A stretch of 64,000 nucleotides of DNA from Kitasatospora terrestris (GTDB lineage: Bacteria > Actinomycetota > Actinomycetes > Streptomycetales > Streptomycetaceae), in assembly GCF_039542905.1 (NCBI RefSeq), contig NZ_BAABIS010000001.1:1736001-1800000 (forward strand), written 5' to 3'. A program made the translations under genes and the position numbers. The notes beneath the pieces are model-generated. The model saw only the letters and a program-made list of their open reading frames with translations, searched no databases and had not been told where the DNA came from. This document shows, one piece after another, positions 35,587 to 43,512 of the stretch; the stretch's first letter is position 1; the number at the start of each line of letters is the position of its first letter.

Positions 35587-36750
35587 ATGACGGTCCTGCT
35601 GTGGGTGTCGGTGCTGTCCCTGGTGGTGTGGCTGTGGCTGGCGCTGGGCCAGGGGTTCTTCTGGCGGACCGACCAGCGGCTGCCGGAGCGGCGCGTGCCG
35701 GAGCGGTGGCCGACGGTGGCGGTGGTGGTGCCGGCCCGGGACGAGGCCGAGGTGCTGCCGGTCTCCCTGCCGAGCGTGCTGGCGCAGGAGTACCCGGGCG
35801 AGGCGCGGGTGATCGTGGTGGACGACCACAGCTCGGACGGGACGGGGGAGCTGGCCCGGCGCCTGGGCGCGACGGGCGGGCTGCCGCTGACGGTGGCCAC
35901 CCCTCCCCCGCTGCCGGCCGGCTGGACCGGAAAGCTGTGGGCGCTGCGGCACGGCGTGGAGCTGGCGGGCGGGGTGGACTGGCTGCTGCTCACGGACGCG
36001 GACATCGCGCACCGGCCGGGGTCGCTGGTGGCGCTGGTGGAGGCGGGCGGGGCGGGCGGGCTGGACCTGGTGTCGCAGATGGCCCGGCTGCGGGTGGAGA
36101 CCCGGTGGGAGCGGCTGGTCGTCCCGGCGTTCGTGTACTTCTTCGCGCAGCTGTACCCGTTCCGGTGGAGCAACCGGCCGGGTGCCCGGACGGCCGCGGC
36201 GGCGGGCGGCTGCTCGCTGGTCCGGCGGACGGCGCTGGAGCGGGCCGGCGGGGTGGCGGCGATCCGCGGCGCGGTGATCGACGACGTGTCGCTGGCCCGG
36301 GCGGTGAAGCGGGACGGCGGCCGGACCTGGCTGGGCCTGGCGGACCTGGTGGACAGCGTCCGCCCGTACCCCCGGTTCGGGCAGCTGTGGCGGATGGTGT
36401 CGCGCAGCGCGTACGCGCAGCTGCGGCACTCGGTGCTGCTGCTGGCGGGCACGGTGCTGGGGCTGGTGCTGGTGTACCTGGTGCCGCCCGTCGCGCTGGT
36501 GGCGGGCGCGGCGGCCGGCTCGTGGGTGGTGGCGGTGGCGGGCGGTGCGGCGTGGGCGGTGATGGCGGGGACGTACCTGCCGATGCTGCGCTACTACCGG
36601 CAGCCGGCGGCAGCAGCGGTGCTGCTGCCGTTCACGGCGCTGCTGTACCTGCTGATGACCGTGGATTCGGCGGTGCAGCACTGGCGCGGGCGGGGCGCGG
36701 CGTGGAAGGGCCGGACGTACCCGCGGCCTCAGGAGAAGGGCGCGTCCTGA
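35587..36750 (+). CDS. HpnB-like GT2 glycosyltransferase
   Basis: 387 aa, ATG 35587. One N-terminal membrane helix (3-22), then a GT-A domain with VVVPARDEA, VVDDHSSDGT (D79-D80), the DxD-type LLLTDADIA (D137, D139), AVIDDVSLARAVKR, and QLWRMVSRSAYAQLRHS, followed by two to three C-terminal helices. The order and the last motif match HpnB, the glycosyltransferase found with hopanoid genes. No squalene-hopene cyclase is nearby, so its acceptor could be something else. Its last 22 nt overlap the small Cys-rich gene on the other strand. Confidence 0.8.
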   Translation: MTVLLWVSVLSLVVWLWLALGQGFFWRTDQRLPERRVPERWPTVAVVVPARDEAEVLPVSLPSVLAQEYPGEARVIVVDDHSSDGTGELARRLGATGGLPLTVATPPPLPAGWTGKLWALRHGVELAGGVDWLLLTDADIAHRPGSLVALVEAGGAGGLDLVSQMARLRVETRWERLVVPAFVYFFAQLYPFRWSNRPGARTAAAAGGCSLVRRTALERAGGVAAIRGAVIDDVSLARAVKRDGGRTWLGLADLVDSVRPYPRFGQLWRMVSRSAYAQLRHSVLLLAGTVLGLVLVYLVPPVALVAGAAAGSWVVAVAGGAAWAVMAGTYLPMLRYYRQPAAAAVLLPFTALLYLLMTVDSAVQHWRGRGAAWKGRTYPRPQEKGAS

Positions 36751-36974
36751 CGGCCGGCCGGGTCGGCCGGGAGCAGCTCGGGGTGGCAGCAGGCGCAGCA
36801 CCAGTCGTGCGACTGGCTGGCGCCGAGGCCGCGGCAGCTCGGGCAGGCGGCCGGGGCGGCGGTGTCGGGCTGGCGGCCGGTGCCGGCGCAGTCGGGGCAG
36901 GGGGTGCGGGCGGCGCCGCAGGTGCACAGGAGCGCGGCGCGGGTGGCCGCGGCGAACGGTTCGGTGTCGATCAC
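36729..36974 (-). CDS. Small Cys-rich DnaJ-zinc-finger-like protein
   Basis: 81 aa, GTG 36974, weak Shine-Dalgarno. Ten cysteines occur in the order CTC, CPDCAGTG, CPSCRGLG and CCACC. Two C-x-x-C-x-G-x-G motifs are those of the DnaJ cysteine-rich zinc-binding domain, followed by a His/Cys-rich end (HDWCCACCHPEL). There is no J domain. It probably binds zinc and may act as a redox or chaperone-like adaptor. The open frame is well conserved in composition, but its start is uncertain. It overlaps the 3' end of the glycosyltransferase gene by 22 nt on the opposite strand. Confidence 0.6.
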   Translation of the reverse strand: MIDTEPFAAATRAALLCTCGAARTPCPDCAGTGRQPDTAAPAACPSCRGLGASQSHDWCCACCHPELLPADPAGRQDAPFS

Positions 36975-37077
36975 AGCGGGACCAACGACCCCGGGCGACC
37001 GGGGTGACCAGCCGCCGGACGGTCTTTGCCAGGCCTTTGATCTGGTGCGGGCGGGGTGCGGGAGAGAGACTGCTCGG

Positions 37078-37815
37078 ATGGACCGTCAACTGATCTCCCG
37101 GCTCGCCCATCGTGACCACCCGATCGCCGCGCCGCTGTCCGACGGGTCGGTGCGGCGGCTGCTGGACCGGGCGCTGCGCGGTGGGGCGGCCCGCCGGGTG
37201 CTGGACCTCGGCTGCGGCGAGGCCGCCTGGCTGCTGCGGGCGCTGGCCGCGTACCCGGAGCTGACGGCGGTCGGGGTCGACCTGGACGCGCGGGCGCTGA
37301 CCCTGGCCCGGGAGGGCGCCGAGCGGCTCGGGGTCGCCCGGCGGATCGGCCTGCACCACGGGGACGCCGCGGCGTGGAGGACCAAGGAGCCCTTCGACGC
37401 GGTGCTGTGCGTCGGGTCGTCGCACGCGTTCGGCGGGCTGTCCGGGACGCTGGAGGCGGTGCGGCCGCTGCTCGCCGAGGGCGGCGTCGCGGTGGTGGGC
37501 GAGGGCTACTGGGAGCGCGAGCCGGACGCGCTGTCGCTGGAGATCTTCGGCGACGCGCTGACGGACCTGCGGACCACCGTCGAACGGGTGGAGGCGGACG
37601 GCTGGACGCCGGTCTTCGCGCACACCTCCTCGCCCGCCGAGCTGGACCACTACGAGTGGAGCTGGACCGGCTCGCTCGCCGACTGGGCGCTCGACCACCC
37701 GGAGGACCCCGACGCGCCGGAGGCGCTGCGGGTCGCCAAGGAGCACCGGGACGAGTGGCTGGGCGGCTACCGCCGCAGCTTCGGCTTCGTGACGCTGGTG
37801 CTGCGCGCCTCCTGA
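37078..37815 (+). CDS. SAM-dependent methyltransferase (class I)
   Basis: 245 aa, ATG 37078; GGAGA lies 13 nt upstream. Motif I is RRVLDLGCGEAAWLL, followed by GVDLDARALTLARE (acidic residue binding the ribose) and DAVLCVGSSHAFGG. The C-terminal half is acidic with several Trp (EWSWTGSLADWALDHPED). The substrate is unknown. It is flanked by small surface- and zinc-related genes. Confidence 0.85.
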   Translation: MDRQLISRLAHRDHPIAAPLSDGSVRRLLDRALRGGAARRVLDLGCGEAAWLLRALAAYPELTAVGVDLDARALTLAREGAERLGVARRIGLHHGDAAAWRTKEPFDAVLCVGSSHAFGGLSGTLEAVRPLLAEGGVAVVGEGYWEREPDALSLEIFGDALTDLRTTVERVEADGWTPVFAHTSSPAELDHYEWSWTGSLADWALDHPEDPDAPEALRVAKEHRDEWLGGYRRSFGFVTLVLRAS

Positions 37816-37936
37816 GGCCTGACGGGTGATCGGGCGCGGCCGTCCGGGTGAGACCGGGGCGGCGGCGCACCGGCGGTCGGGCGGCCGGTGTCATCCTGAG
37901 GGGGGCTTCGCCGTCTCCTGATCGGACTCCCCTCCC

Positions 37937-38386
37937 ATGCGTCGAACCGCCGCCCGGTCGCTCCTCCTCGTCTGCTGCGCGGCGCTCGCCGTCCTGGGGG
38001 CCGGGCCGGCGGGGGCGCTGCCGCCGCTGCCGGCCGTCCCGGTCGGCGGTGAGGGGCCGACCGCCGTCGCGCTGGTGGAGGAGCTGTGCGGCGGGAGCGG
38101 CCTGGCGATCTCCCGGCAGCCGGTGCACGGCACCGTGGAGGTGCTCGACAACTGCCGCGTCCAGTACACCCCGGGCGGTGAGGCCGGAGCGGACGGGTTC
38201 GTCTACAGCGGCCGCACCGCGGCGGGCCGGCCCGTCACCGGGGAGATCCGGCTCAGCGTGGCCGCCCGGCCGGAGCTCGCCGGGACCGGGACCGACCCCG
38301 CGCCGCTGCTCGGGGCGGCCGCCGCGGCCGCCCTGCTCGGCGCGGGCGCGCTGCGGCTCCGACGGCGACGCGCGCCGCGGCGCTGA
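37937..38386 (+). CDS. Predicted LAXTG sortase substrate with Ig-like domain
   Basis: 149 aa, ATG 37937. Signal peptide (RRTAARSLLLVCCAALAVL, cleavage about 27). Residues 45-110 form an Ig/cadherin-like beta domain (HGTVEVLDNCRVQYTP, then GADGFVYSG). Near the C-terminus LAGTG (114-118) is followed by a hydrophobic helix (124-139) and RRRR tail, the layout of class E sortase substrates, which in streptomycetes carry LAXTG. It would be attached to peptidoglycan. Two Cys, C51 and C73, may form a disulfide. No sortase gene is in the window. Confidence 0.7.
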   Translation: MRRTAARSLLLVCCAALAVLGAGPAGALPPLPAVPVGGEGPTAVALVEELCGGSGLAISRQPVHGTVEVLDNCRVQYTPGGEAGADGFVYSGRTAAGRPVTGEIRLSVAARPELAGTGTDPAPLLGAAAAAALLGAGALRLRRRRAPRR

Positions 38387-38397
38387 CCCCGACGGCG

Positions 38398-39597
38398 CTA
38401 CCGGCCGATCAGCCGCAGCGCCACCGGCTTGGTGAACTCGAAGCGGGACATCTGCTCCAGGTCGAGGAGCCAGCGGGCGGGGCCGGGCGGGGCGCCCAGG
38501 ACCTCGTGGTAGACCTGCTCGAAGGCGGTGGCGACGCTCTCCAGCGAGAACCGGTCGACCACCCAGCCACGACCCCAACTGCCGAGCTCCGCGCGGCGGT
38601 CGGGGTCGTCGAGCAGCACCCGGATCTGCTCGGCGAGCGGCCGCGGGTCGCGCGAGCCGTCCCCGAAGCCGTACATGCAGCGCGAGGCGTGCGGTTCGAC
38701 CAGGGGGCCGGGCTGGTGGATCGCGGTGTAGCCGTCCGCGCCGTGGACGATCACCGGCTTGCCGAAGGCGAGGCCGCGCAGCGCCGAACCGCCCATGCCG
38801 AGGACCAGGTCTGCCGCCTGGTAGGCCGGCCGCGGATCCGCCAACTGGCCCGGGACCAGCACGGCCTCGCGGCCGAGGTCGCGGTTGACCGAGGCGGCGA
38901 TGGTGCGCAGCCGCTCGCGGCTGGGGCCCTCGCCGACGATGGCGAGCCGGATCCGCGGGTCGTCCAGGTGCCGGACGGCCTCCGCGGTGAGCGCGGCGCC
39001 GGCGTCCTTCTCCAGGTCGGGGACCAGGCGGGTGACGATGCAGAGCAGCAACTCGTCGTGCCGGACGCCGAGTTCCTCGCGGAAGGCGGAGCCGTCCACC
39101 ACTCCGGGCGCGTCCGTCCCGGTGTTGACCGGCGGTTCGATCAGCCGGAGGTCCTGGTGGCCGAAGGTGCGGCCCTCGTCCATCAGCGCGCCCAGCCCCA
39201 GCACCAGCGGCTGGTGCCGGGGCAGGCCGCGCAGCATCCGGATGCCGTAGAAAGTGGTGACCACGGGCATCCGGCCCATCCGGCCGGGGCCGAAGTAGGC
39301 GTTCCGGGCCGCCCGAACCTCCCAGGCGTGGACCAGCTCGCTGCCGTGCTCGTCCGCCAACTTCTGCAGCTGGCGCCGTACTTCGCGGTGCGGGGTGTCG
39401 GGGCCGCCGGCCACGGTGATGTGCAGGCCGTGGTCGGCGGCGACGTCGACGAGCGGGGCCGGACCGTCCACCCCCTGGGCGAAGAGCACCGGGTCGTGGC
39501 CCCGGTTGCGAAGCGTCCGGGCGATGTCGACCGCGTTGAGCTGCGCGCCGCCGAGCGCGAGGTTGTTCAGGTGCACCAGCACGCGCACGGGTCTCAA
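38398..39597 (-). CDS. GT4 glycosyltransferase
   Basis: 399 aa. TTG 39597 is chosen because GGGAGGA lies 7 nt upstream, inside the end of the ABC ATPase gene; the next GTG (39588) is 16 nt from it. The GT-B fold starts RVLVHLNNLALGGAQLNAVD and continues with VGEGPSRERLRTIAAS, DLVLGMGGSALRGLAFGKPV and RWLLDLEQMSRFEF. The E-x7-E donor motif is not obvious. It is the last gene of the permease-ATPase-GT operon, so it likely acts on the polymer that the ABC exporter moves. Confidence 0.85.
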   Translation of the reverse strand: MRPVRVLVHLNNLALGGAQLNAVDIARTLRNRGHDPVLFAQGVDGPAPLVDVAADHGLHITVAGGPDTPHREVRRQLQKLADEHGSELVHAWEVRAARNAYFGPGRMGRMPVVTTFYGIRMLRGLPRHQPLVLGLGALMDEGRTFGHQDLRLIEPPVNTGTDAPGVVDGSAFREELGVRHDELLLCIVTRLVPDLEKDAGAALTAEAVRHLDDPRIRLAIVGEGPSRERLRTIAASVNRDLGREAVLVPGQLADPRPAYQAADLVLGMGGSALRGLAFGKPVIVHGADGYTAIHQPGPLVEPHASRCMYGFGDGSRDPRPLAEQIRVLLDDPDRRAELGSWGRGWVVDRFSLESVATAFEQVYHEVLGAPPGPARWLLDLEQMSRFEFTKPVALRLIGR

Positions 39598-39600
39598 CGG

Positions 39601-40794
39601 TCAGTCCTCCCACTGGTGCGGGACGAACACCGGCGCGGCCAGCACCACGGCGCGCGGCGGGGTGTCGAGCATCGGGCCGAACACGTCGAACTGGCCCGCG
39701 GAGTGCCAGCTCATCAGCGTGCCGCCGTCGGTCTTGCCGATCGAGTAGACGCCGGCCCACAGGGTGTACCGGCCGCGCGGCAGCGGCAGCCGCGGGATCA
39801 CGCAGGCCACCTGGTGGTCGCCGCCGGTCAGCCGGATCTCGTGGCTGATCTGGAAGATCGGGCTGGACGTGCCCTCGCTGACGCCCAGGTGCAGGGTGGC
39901 GTCGCCGCGGTAGTCGCCGCCGAGGGTGAACTCGACCGTGACCGGCTCGTCGGTGCGCAGGTTGTCGCCGTCCTCGCCGCGCACCTCGTACTTGAGCAGC
40001 TGCAGCGGCTCACCGGTACGGGTGGAGGCCTCGGACTGCGCCTCGATCGAGTCGCGGTAGCCCGCCAGCGCGTCCTTGATCCCCGCGTCCACCCGGACGG
40101 TGCCCTGCTCCAGCCAGATGCCGCGACGGCAGATCGACTGGACGGCGGGCAGGTCGTGCGAGACGAAGACGATCGTGGTGCCCTGCTCGGCGACCTCGCG
40201 CATCCGGTCCAGGCAGCGCTGCTGGAAGACCGCGTCGCCGACCGCCAGCACCTCGTCCACCAGCAGGACGTGGGGTTCCAGGTAGGCGGCGACGGCGAAG
40301 CCCAGGCGCATCTGCATGCCGGAGGAGTAGAACTTCACCTGCCGGTCGATCGCGCCGCCGAGCCGGGCGAACTCCACGATGTCGTCGAAGCGCGAGGCCA
40401 CCTCGCGGCGCTTGAGGCCGAGCAGCGCGCCGAACAGGTAGATGTTCTCCCGCCCGGTCAGGTCGGGGTGGATGCCGGCCCGGATCTCGATCAGCGCGCC
40501 GATCCGGCCGCGCACGTCGATGACGCCGGCGTACGGGTACATCACCCGGGTCAGCATCTTCAGCAGGGTCGACTTGCCGGAGCCGTTGGAGCCGATCAGG
40601 CCGACCGACTCGCCCGGCTCGATGTGGAGGTTGATGTCGCGCAGCGCCCAGCGCCAGTCCTCGCCGCGGTCGCCGCGCAGCCGGCGGGCCGCCTGCTCGA
40701 CCTTGTCGCGCAGCAGCATCCGCTGCTGGTCGGCCTTGAAGCGCTTCCAGACCTGCTCGGTGCGGATGGTGCCAAGGGGGTGGTCAGGCGACAT
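39601..40794 (-). CDS. Wzt/TagH-type ABC ATPase for polysaccharide export
   Basis: 397 aa. Walker A GSNGSGKST begins at G68; the C-loop SSGMQMRLGFAVAA and Walker B VLLVDEVLAVGD follow, all intact. After residue about 260 there is a beta-rich Wzt C-terminal-type domain (VEFTLGGDYRGDATLHLGVS), which in Wzt binds the glycan to be exported. ATG 40794 overlaps the permease stop by 11 nt, and the GT4 gene begins 3 nt after its own stop. It energises export of teichoic-acid-like or O-antigen-like polymer. Confidence 0.92.
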   Translation of the reverse strand: MSPDHPLGTIRTEQVWKRFKADQQRMLLRDKVEQAARRLRGDRGEDWRWALRDINLHIEPGESVGLIGSNGSGKSTLLKMLTRVMYPYAGVIDVRGRIGALIEIRAGIHPDLTGRENIYLFGALLGLKRREVASRFDDIVEFARLGGAIDRQVKFYSSGMQMRLGFAVAAYLEPHVLLVDEVLAVGDAVFQQRCLDRMREVAEQGTTIVFVSHDLPAVQSICRRGIWLEQGTVRVDAGIKDALAGYRDSIEAQSEASTRTGEPLQLLKYEVRGEDGDNLRTDEPVTVEFTLGGDYRGDATLHLGVSEGTSSPIFQISHEIRLTGGDHQVACVIPRLPLPRGRYTLWAGVYSIGKTDGGTLMSWHSAGQFDVFGPMLDTPPRAVVLAAPVFVPHQWED

Positions 40795-41680
40795 CGGCGA
40801 TCCCCGTCTCGAGCTTCTTGAACAGCAGGTAGCCGCCGACCAGGAAGACCACCGAGCTGGCCGCGGCGATCGAGGTCAGCGCGAGGTCGGGCGCCTGGCC
40901 GTACAGCAGCGCCTTGCGGTAGCCCTCGATCACCGCGCCCAGCGGGTTGACGGCGACGTAGACCTCCTGGGCCCGCTGCGGGATCCGGGCCAGCGGGTAC
41001 GCGACCGGGGTGGCGAAGACGCCCATCTGCGTGATGATCGGCAGCAGGTGGCGGACGTCGCGCAGGTAGACCACCGCGACCGACAGGACCAGCGCCACGC
41101 CGTAGGTGAAGGCGAACTGGATCACCAGCAGCGGCGCCACCCACAGGAAGGTGGCGGCGGGCGCCGTCCAGAACACCAGGAACATCAGGCCCAGCACGCC
41201 GATGCCGATCACCATGTCGACCGTGGCGACCAGCATGGTGGCGAGCGGGAACACCTCGCGCGGGCAGTACACCTTGTTCAGCAGGCTGAGGTTGTTGGCC
41301 AGGCTCAGCGCGCCCTGGTTCATCGTGTTGCTGAAGAACTGCCAGACGATCAGGCCCACGTAGGCGAACAGCGGGTACGACACCGAGCCGGTGTCGATCT
41401 TCACCGCGCGGTGGAACACCAGGGTGAAGATGGCGCACAGCGCCAGCGGCGTGAGCACCGCCCAGGCGAAGCCGAGCACCGCCTGCTTGTACCGCGCGCG
41501 GAGATCACGCTCGGCCAGGGCGCGGACCAACTCCCTCGCGCCCCACAGTTCGTGCGCCACCTGGACCGGCCGCAGCCGGCGTTTGAAGACCAGCTCGGGC
41601 GGCGGACCGTCCGGGATTCGGCGCCTTTCCTCGGTCTGGGTACCACGCTCGTCGACGACCTGCGCGTGCTGTCCCCCCAC
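40784..41680 (-). CDS. Wzm/TagG-type ABC-2 permease
   Basis: 298 aa. The frame stays open to 41749, but GTG 41680, preceded by GGAGGGG and GGGGAG, is favoured; both Shine-Dalgarno spacings are imperfect, so the N-terminus is uncertain. The body has RDLRARYKQAVLGFAWAVLT, the amphipathic helix before the first of about six membrane helices, and AVVYLRDVRHLL and NPLGAVIEGYRKALL near the end. This is the ABC-2 family exporter of undecaprenyl-linked polymers. It is the promoter-proximal gene of the export operon. Confidence 0.88.
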   Translation of the reverse strand: MGGQHAQVVDERGTQTEERRRIPDGPPPELVFKRRLRPVQVAHELWGARELVRALAERDLRARYKQAVLGFAWAVLTPLALCAIFTLVFHRAVKIDTGSVSYPLFAYVGLIVWQFFSNTMNQGALSLANNLSLLNKVYCPREVFPLATMLVATVDMVIGIGVLGLMFLVFWTAPAATFLWVAPLLVIQFAFTYGVALVLSVAVVYLRDVRHLLPIITQMGVFATPVAYPLARIPQRAQEVYVAVNPLGAVIEGYRKALLYGQAPDLALTSIAAASSVVFLVGGYLLFKKLETGIADVA

Positions 41681-41800
41681 GGACTCCCCGCCCCTCCGGT
41701 GCGAATTGGGAAGGGGCCGCGGAACGAACCGGGCGGCCCCGGCGACCACAATGGCACAGAGTGTGTGGGCCGGGGGCTGGTTCGGTGAAGATGGTCCTGG

Positions 41801-42454
41801 TCAGCGGGTGTCGAGGACTCGGTCGAGTGCGGACGGCATCTGCTCCACCCCGCCGGCCTCGGTCGGAGAGGTCCGGTAGCGGCCGTCGACGATCACCGTC
41901 GGGAGCTCGGTGATCCGGTTGCGGGTGAACAGTTCGGGGGCCTCGGCGGTCGCCCGCTCCACCTCCGCGGAGCGGTACGCGGCGCGGAAGGCGCTCGCGC
42001 TCAGGCCGTGCCCGACCGCCCAGTCGGCCGCCCGGTCCTCGGTGGTCAGGTCGGCGTGCTGCTCGCGCACCGCGCGGTACACCGACTGCTGCAGCCGGTC
42101 CGCCTCGCCGAGCCGCTCCAGGGTGTAGTACAGCCGGGCGTGCGCGGTCTGGACCTGCTCGTCACCGCTGCCGGGCCACACCGCCGGAACCCGGCGCAGC
42201 ACCACGTCGTCGTGGTGCTGCGCCGCCCAGCCGGTCAACGGCTGCTCCAGCTCGGCGGAGTGGTAGCAGTCGTACCAGAAGAACTCCACCGCCTCCCGGC
42301 GGACGGCCACCTGGCGCACCGGCTGCGGGTGGCCGTGGCCGAAGACGTGGGCGCCCCCGTGCGGTTCGGCCGGGGCGGCGGCCGCGCCGGCCGGGTTGCC
42401 GAGCAGCCCGGCGGCGGCGGCGAGCAGGGCGGTGGATCGCAGCAGCAGCTTCAC
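41801..42454 (-). CDS. DsbA-like secreted protein with one cysteine
   Basis: 217 aa, GTG 42454, no clear ribosome site. A signal peptide (KLLLRSTALLAAAAGLLG, cleavage near 27) leads to a mature protein with a His-rich start (PHGGAHVFGHGHP). The active site reads FFWYDCYHS: C63-Y-H-S66, so the second Cys of the DsbA C-x-x-C is Ser, and C63 is the only Cys in the protein. The cis-Pro segment TELPTVIVDG is kept. It may be a mono-thiol isomerase, a glutathionyl/mycothiol-linked or copper protein. It lies 115 nt downstream of the SPFH gene. Confidence 0.75.
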   Translation of the reverse strand: MKLLLRSTALLAAAAGLLGNPAGAAAAPAEPHGGAHVFGHGHPQPVRQVAVRREAVEFFWYDCYHSAELEQPLTGWAAQHHDDVVLRRVPAVWPGSGDEQVQTAHARLYYTLERLGEADRLQQSVYRAVREQHADLTTEDRAADWAVGHGLSASAFRAAYRSAEVERATAEAPELFTRNRITELPTVIVDGRYRTSPTEAGGVEQMPSALDRVLDTR

Positions 42455-42569
42455 CAGGGCAGACTGGCAGGGGCGCGGGCGCCGGGGCCAGCCGGAGCCC
42501 GACCTCGCGCGCCAGGTTCGCCGGTTCGGAGCAGTGCGGGTCGCGGGCGGCGCCCGGCCGGTTCCCCGA

Positions 42570-43466
42570 TCAGCCCTCCGGCAGCGGCTCGGGCCGGGCG
42601 GCTGCGGGCCCGACGGCCGGGGGGACGGCGGGCGGGGGGACGGCGGGCGGGGGGACGGCGGGCGGCCCGGTGGGCTGCGGCGGGACCGGCGCCGCGGTGT
42701 CCTTCCGGGCACCCGTGGCGCTCTCGAAGAAGCGCAGCAGCTCGACCGGGAACGGCAGCACCAGGGTGGAGTTCTTCTCGGCGGCGACCTCCACCACGGT
42801 CTGCAGCAGGCGCAGTTGCATCGCGGCGGGCGTGCTGTCCATCATCGCGGCGGCCTCGGCCAGCTTGGACGCGGCCTGGTACTCGCCGTCGGCGGTGATG
42901 ATGCGGGCCCGGCGCTCGCGGTCGGCCTCGGCCTGCCGGGCCATCGAGCGCTTCATCGAGTCGGGCAGCGCGACGTCCTTGATCTCGACCCGGTCGATGT
43001 GGATGCCCCAGCCGGTGGCCGGGGACTCCAGCATCAGCTCCAGGCCGCGGTGCAGGTTCTCCCTGCCGGAGAGCAGGTCGTCCAGCTCGCTCTTGCCGAT
43101 GATCGAGCGCAGCGAGGTCTGCGCGACCTGGGACATCGCGAAGGGGTAGTTCTGCACGTCGACGGTGGCCCGGACCGGCTCCACCACGCGGAAGTAGACG
43201 ACCGCGTCGACCCGGACGGAGACGTTGTCCCGGGTGATGCCCTCCTGGGCGGGCACCGGCATGGTGATCACCTGGACGTTCACCTTGCGCATCCGGTCGA
43301 CCAGCGGGACCAGCAGCGTCGGGCCGGGCCCGCGCACCGCGCCCCTCACCCGGCCGAGCCGGAAGACCACGCCCCGCTCGTACTGCTGCACCACCCGGAC
43401 GCCGGTGGCCAGCCAGAGCACGCCCAGCACCGCGAGGACCGCCAGGATCTCCACCACTACCCCCAT
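42570..43466 (-). CDS. SPFH/band 7 (slipin/stomatin-like) protein
   Basis: 298 aa, ATG 43466. One membrane helix (6-22) anchors the protein; then comes the band 7 domain, VQQYERGVVFRLGRVRG, TRDNVSVRVDAVVYFRV and QTSLRSIIGKSELDDLL, followed by a helical region (about 180-250). The final 50 residues are Pro/Ala/Val-rich, containing PPAVP repeats encoded by three perfect 15-bp tandem copies (42621-42665). Slipins scaffold membrane microdomains and often accompany NfeD proteases, but none is adjacent. Probably linked to the DsbA-like gene 115 nt downstream. Confidence 0.9.
   Translation of the reverse strand: MGVVVEILAVLAVLGVLWLATGVRVVQQYERGVVFRLGRVRGAVRGPGPTLLVPLVDRMRKVNVQVITMPVPAQEGITRDNVSVRVDAVVYFRVVEPVRATVDVQNYPFAMSQVAQTSLRSIIGKSELDDLLSGRENLHRGLELMLESPATGWGIHIDRVEIKDVALPDSMKRSMARQAEADRERRARIITADGEYQAASKLAEAAAMMDSTPAAMQLRLLQTVVEVAAEKNSTLVLPFPVELLRFFESATGARKDTAAPVPPQPTGPPAVPPPAVPPPAVPPAVGPAAARPEPLPEG
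42621..42665. repeat. Three tandem 15-bp repeats within the SPFH gene
   Basis: GGGGACGGCGGGCGG occurs three times without a mismatch (42621-42635, 42636-42650, 42651-42665). The unit encodes a PPAVP-type pentapeptide on the minus strand, and its copy number could vary between strains. Confidence 0.85.
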
Positions 43467-43512
43467 GTCCGGTGTTCCCAGGGGCTGTTGCCCTTTCGAG
43501 CCAGTGGGGAAA

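Noticed and set aside
41681..41749. Longer start of the ABC permease
   Set aside because: Possible, but the added residues are not similar to the family's N-terminus and lack a ribosome site.
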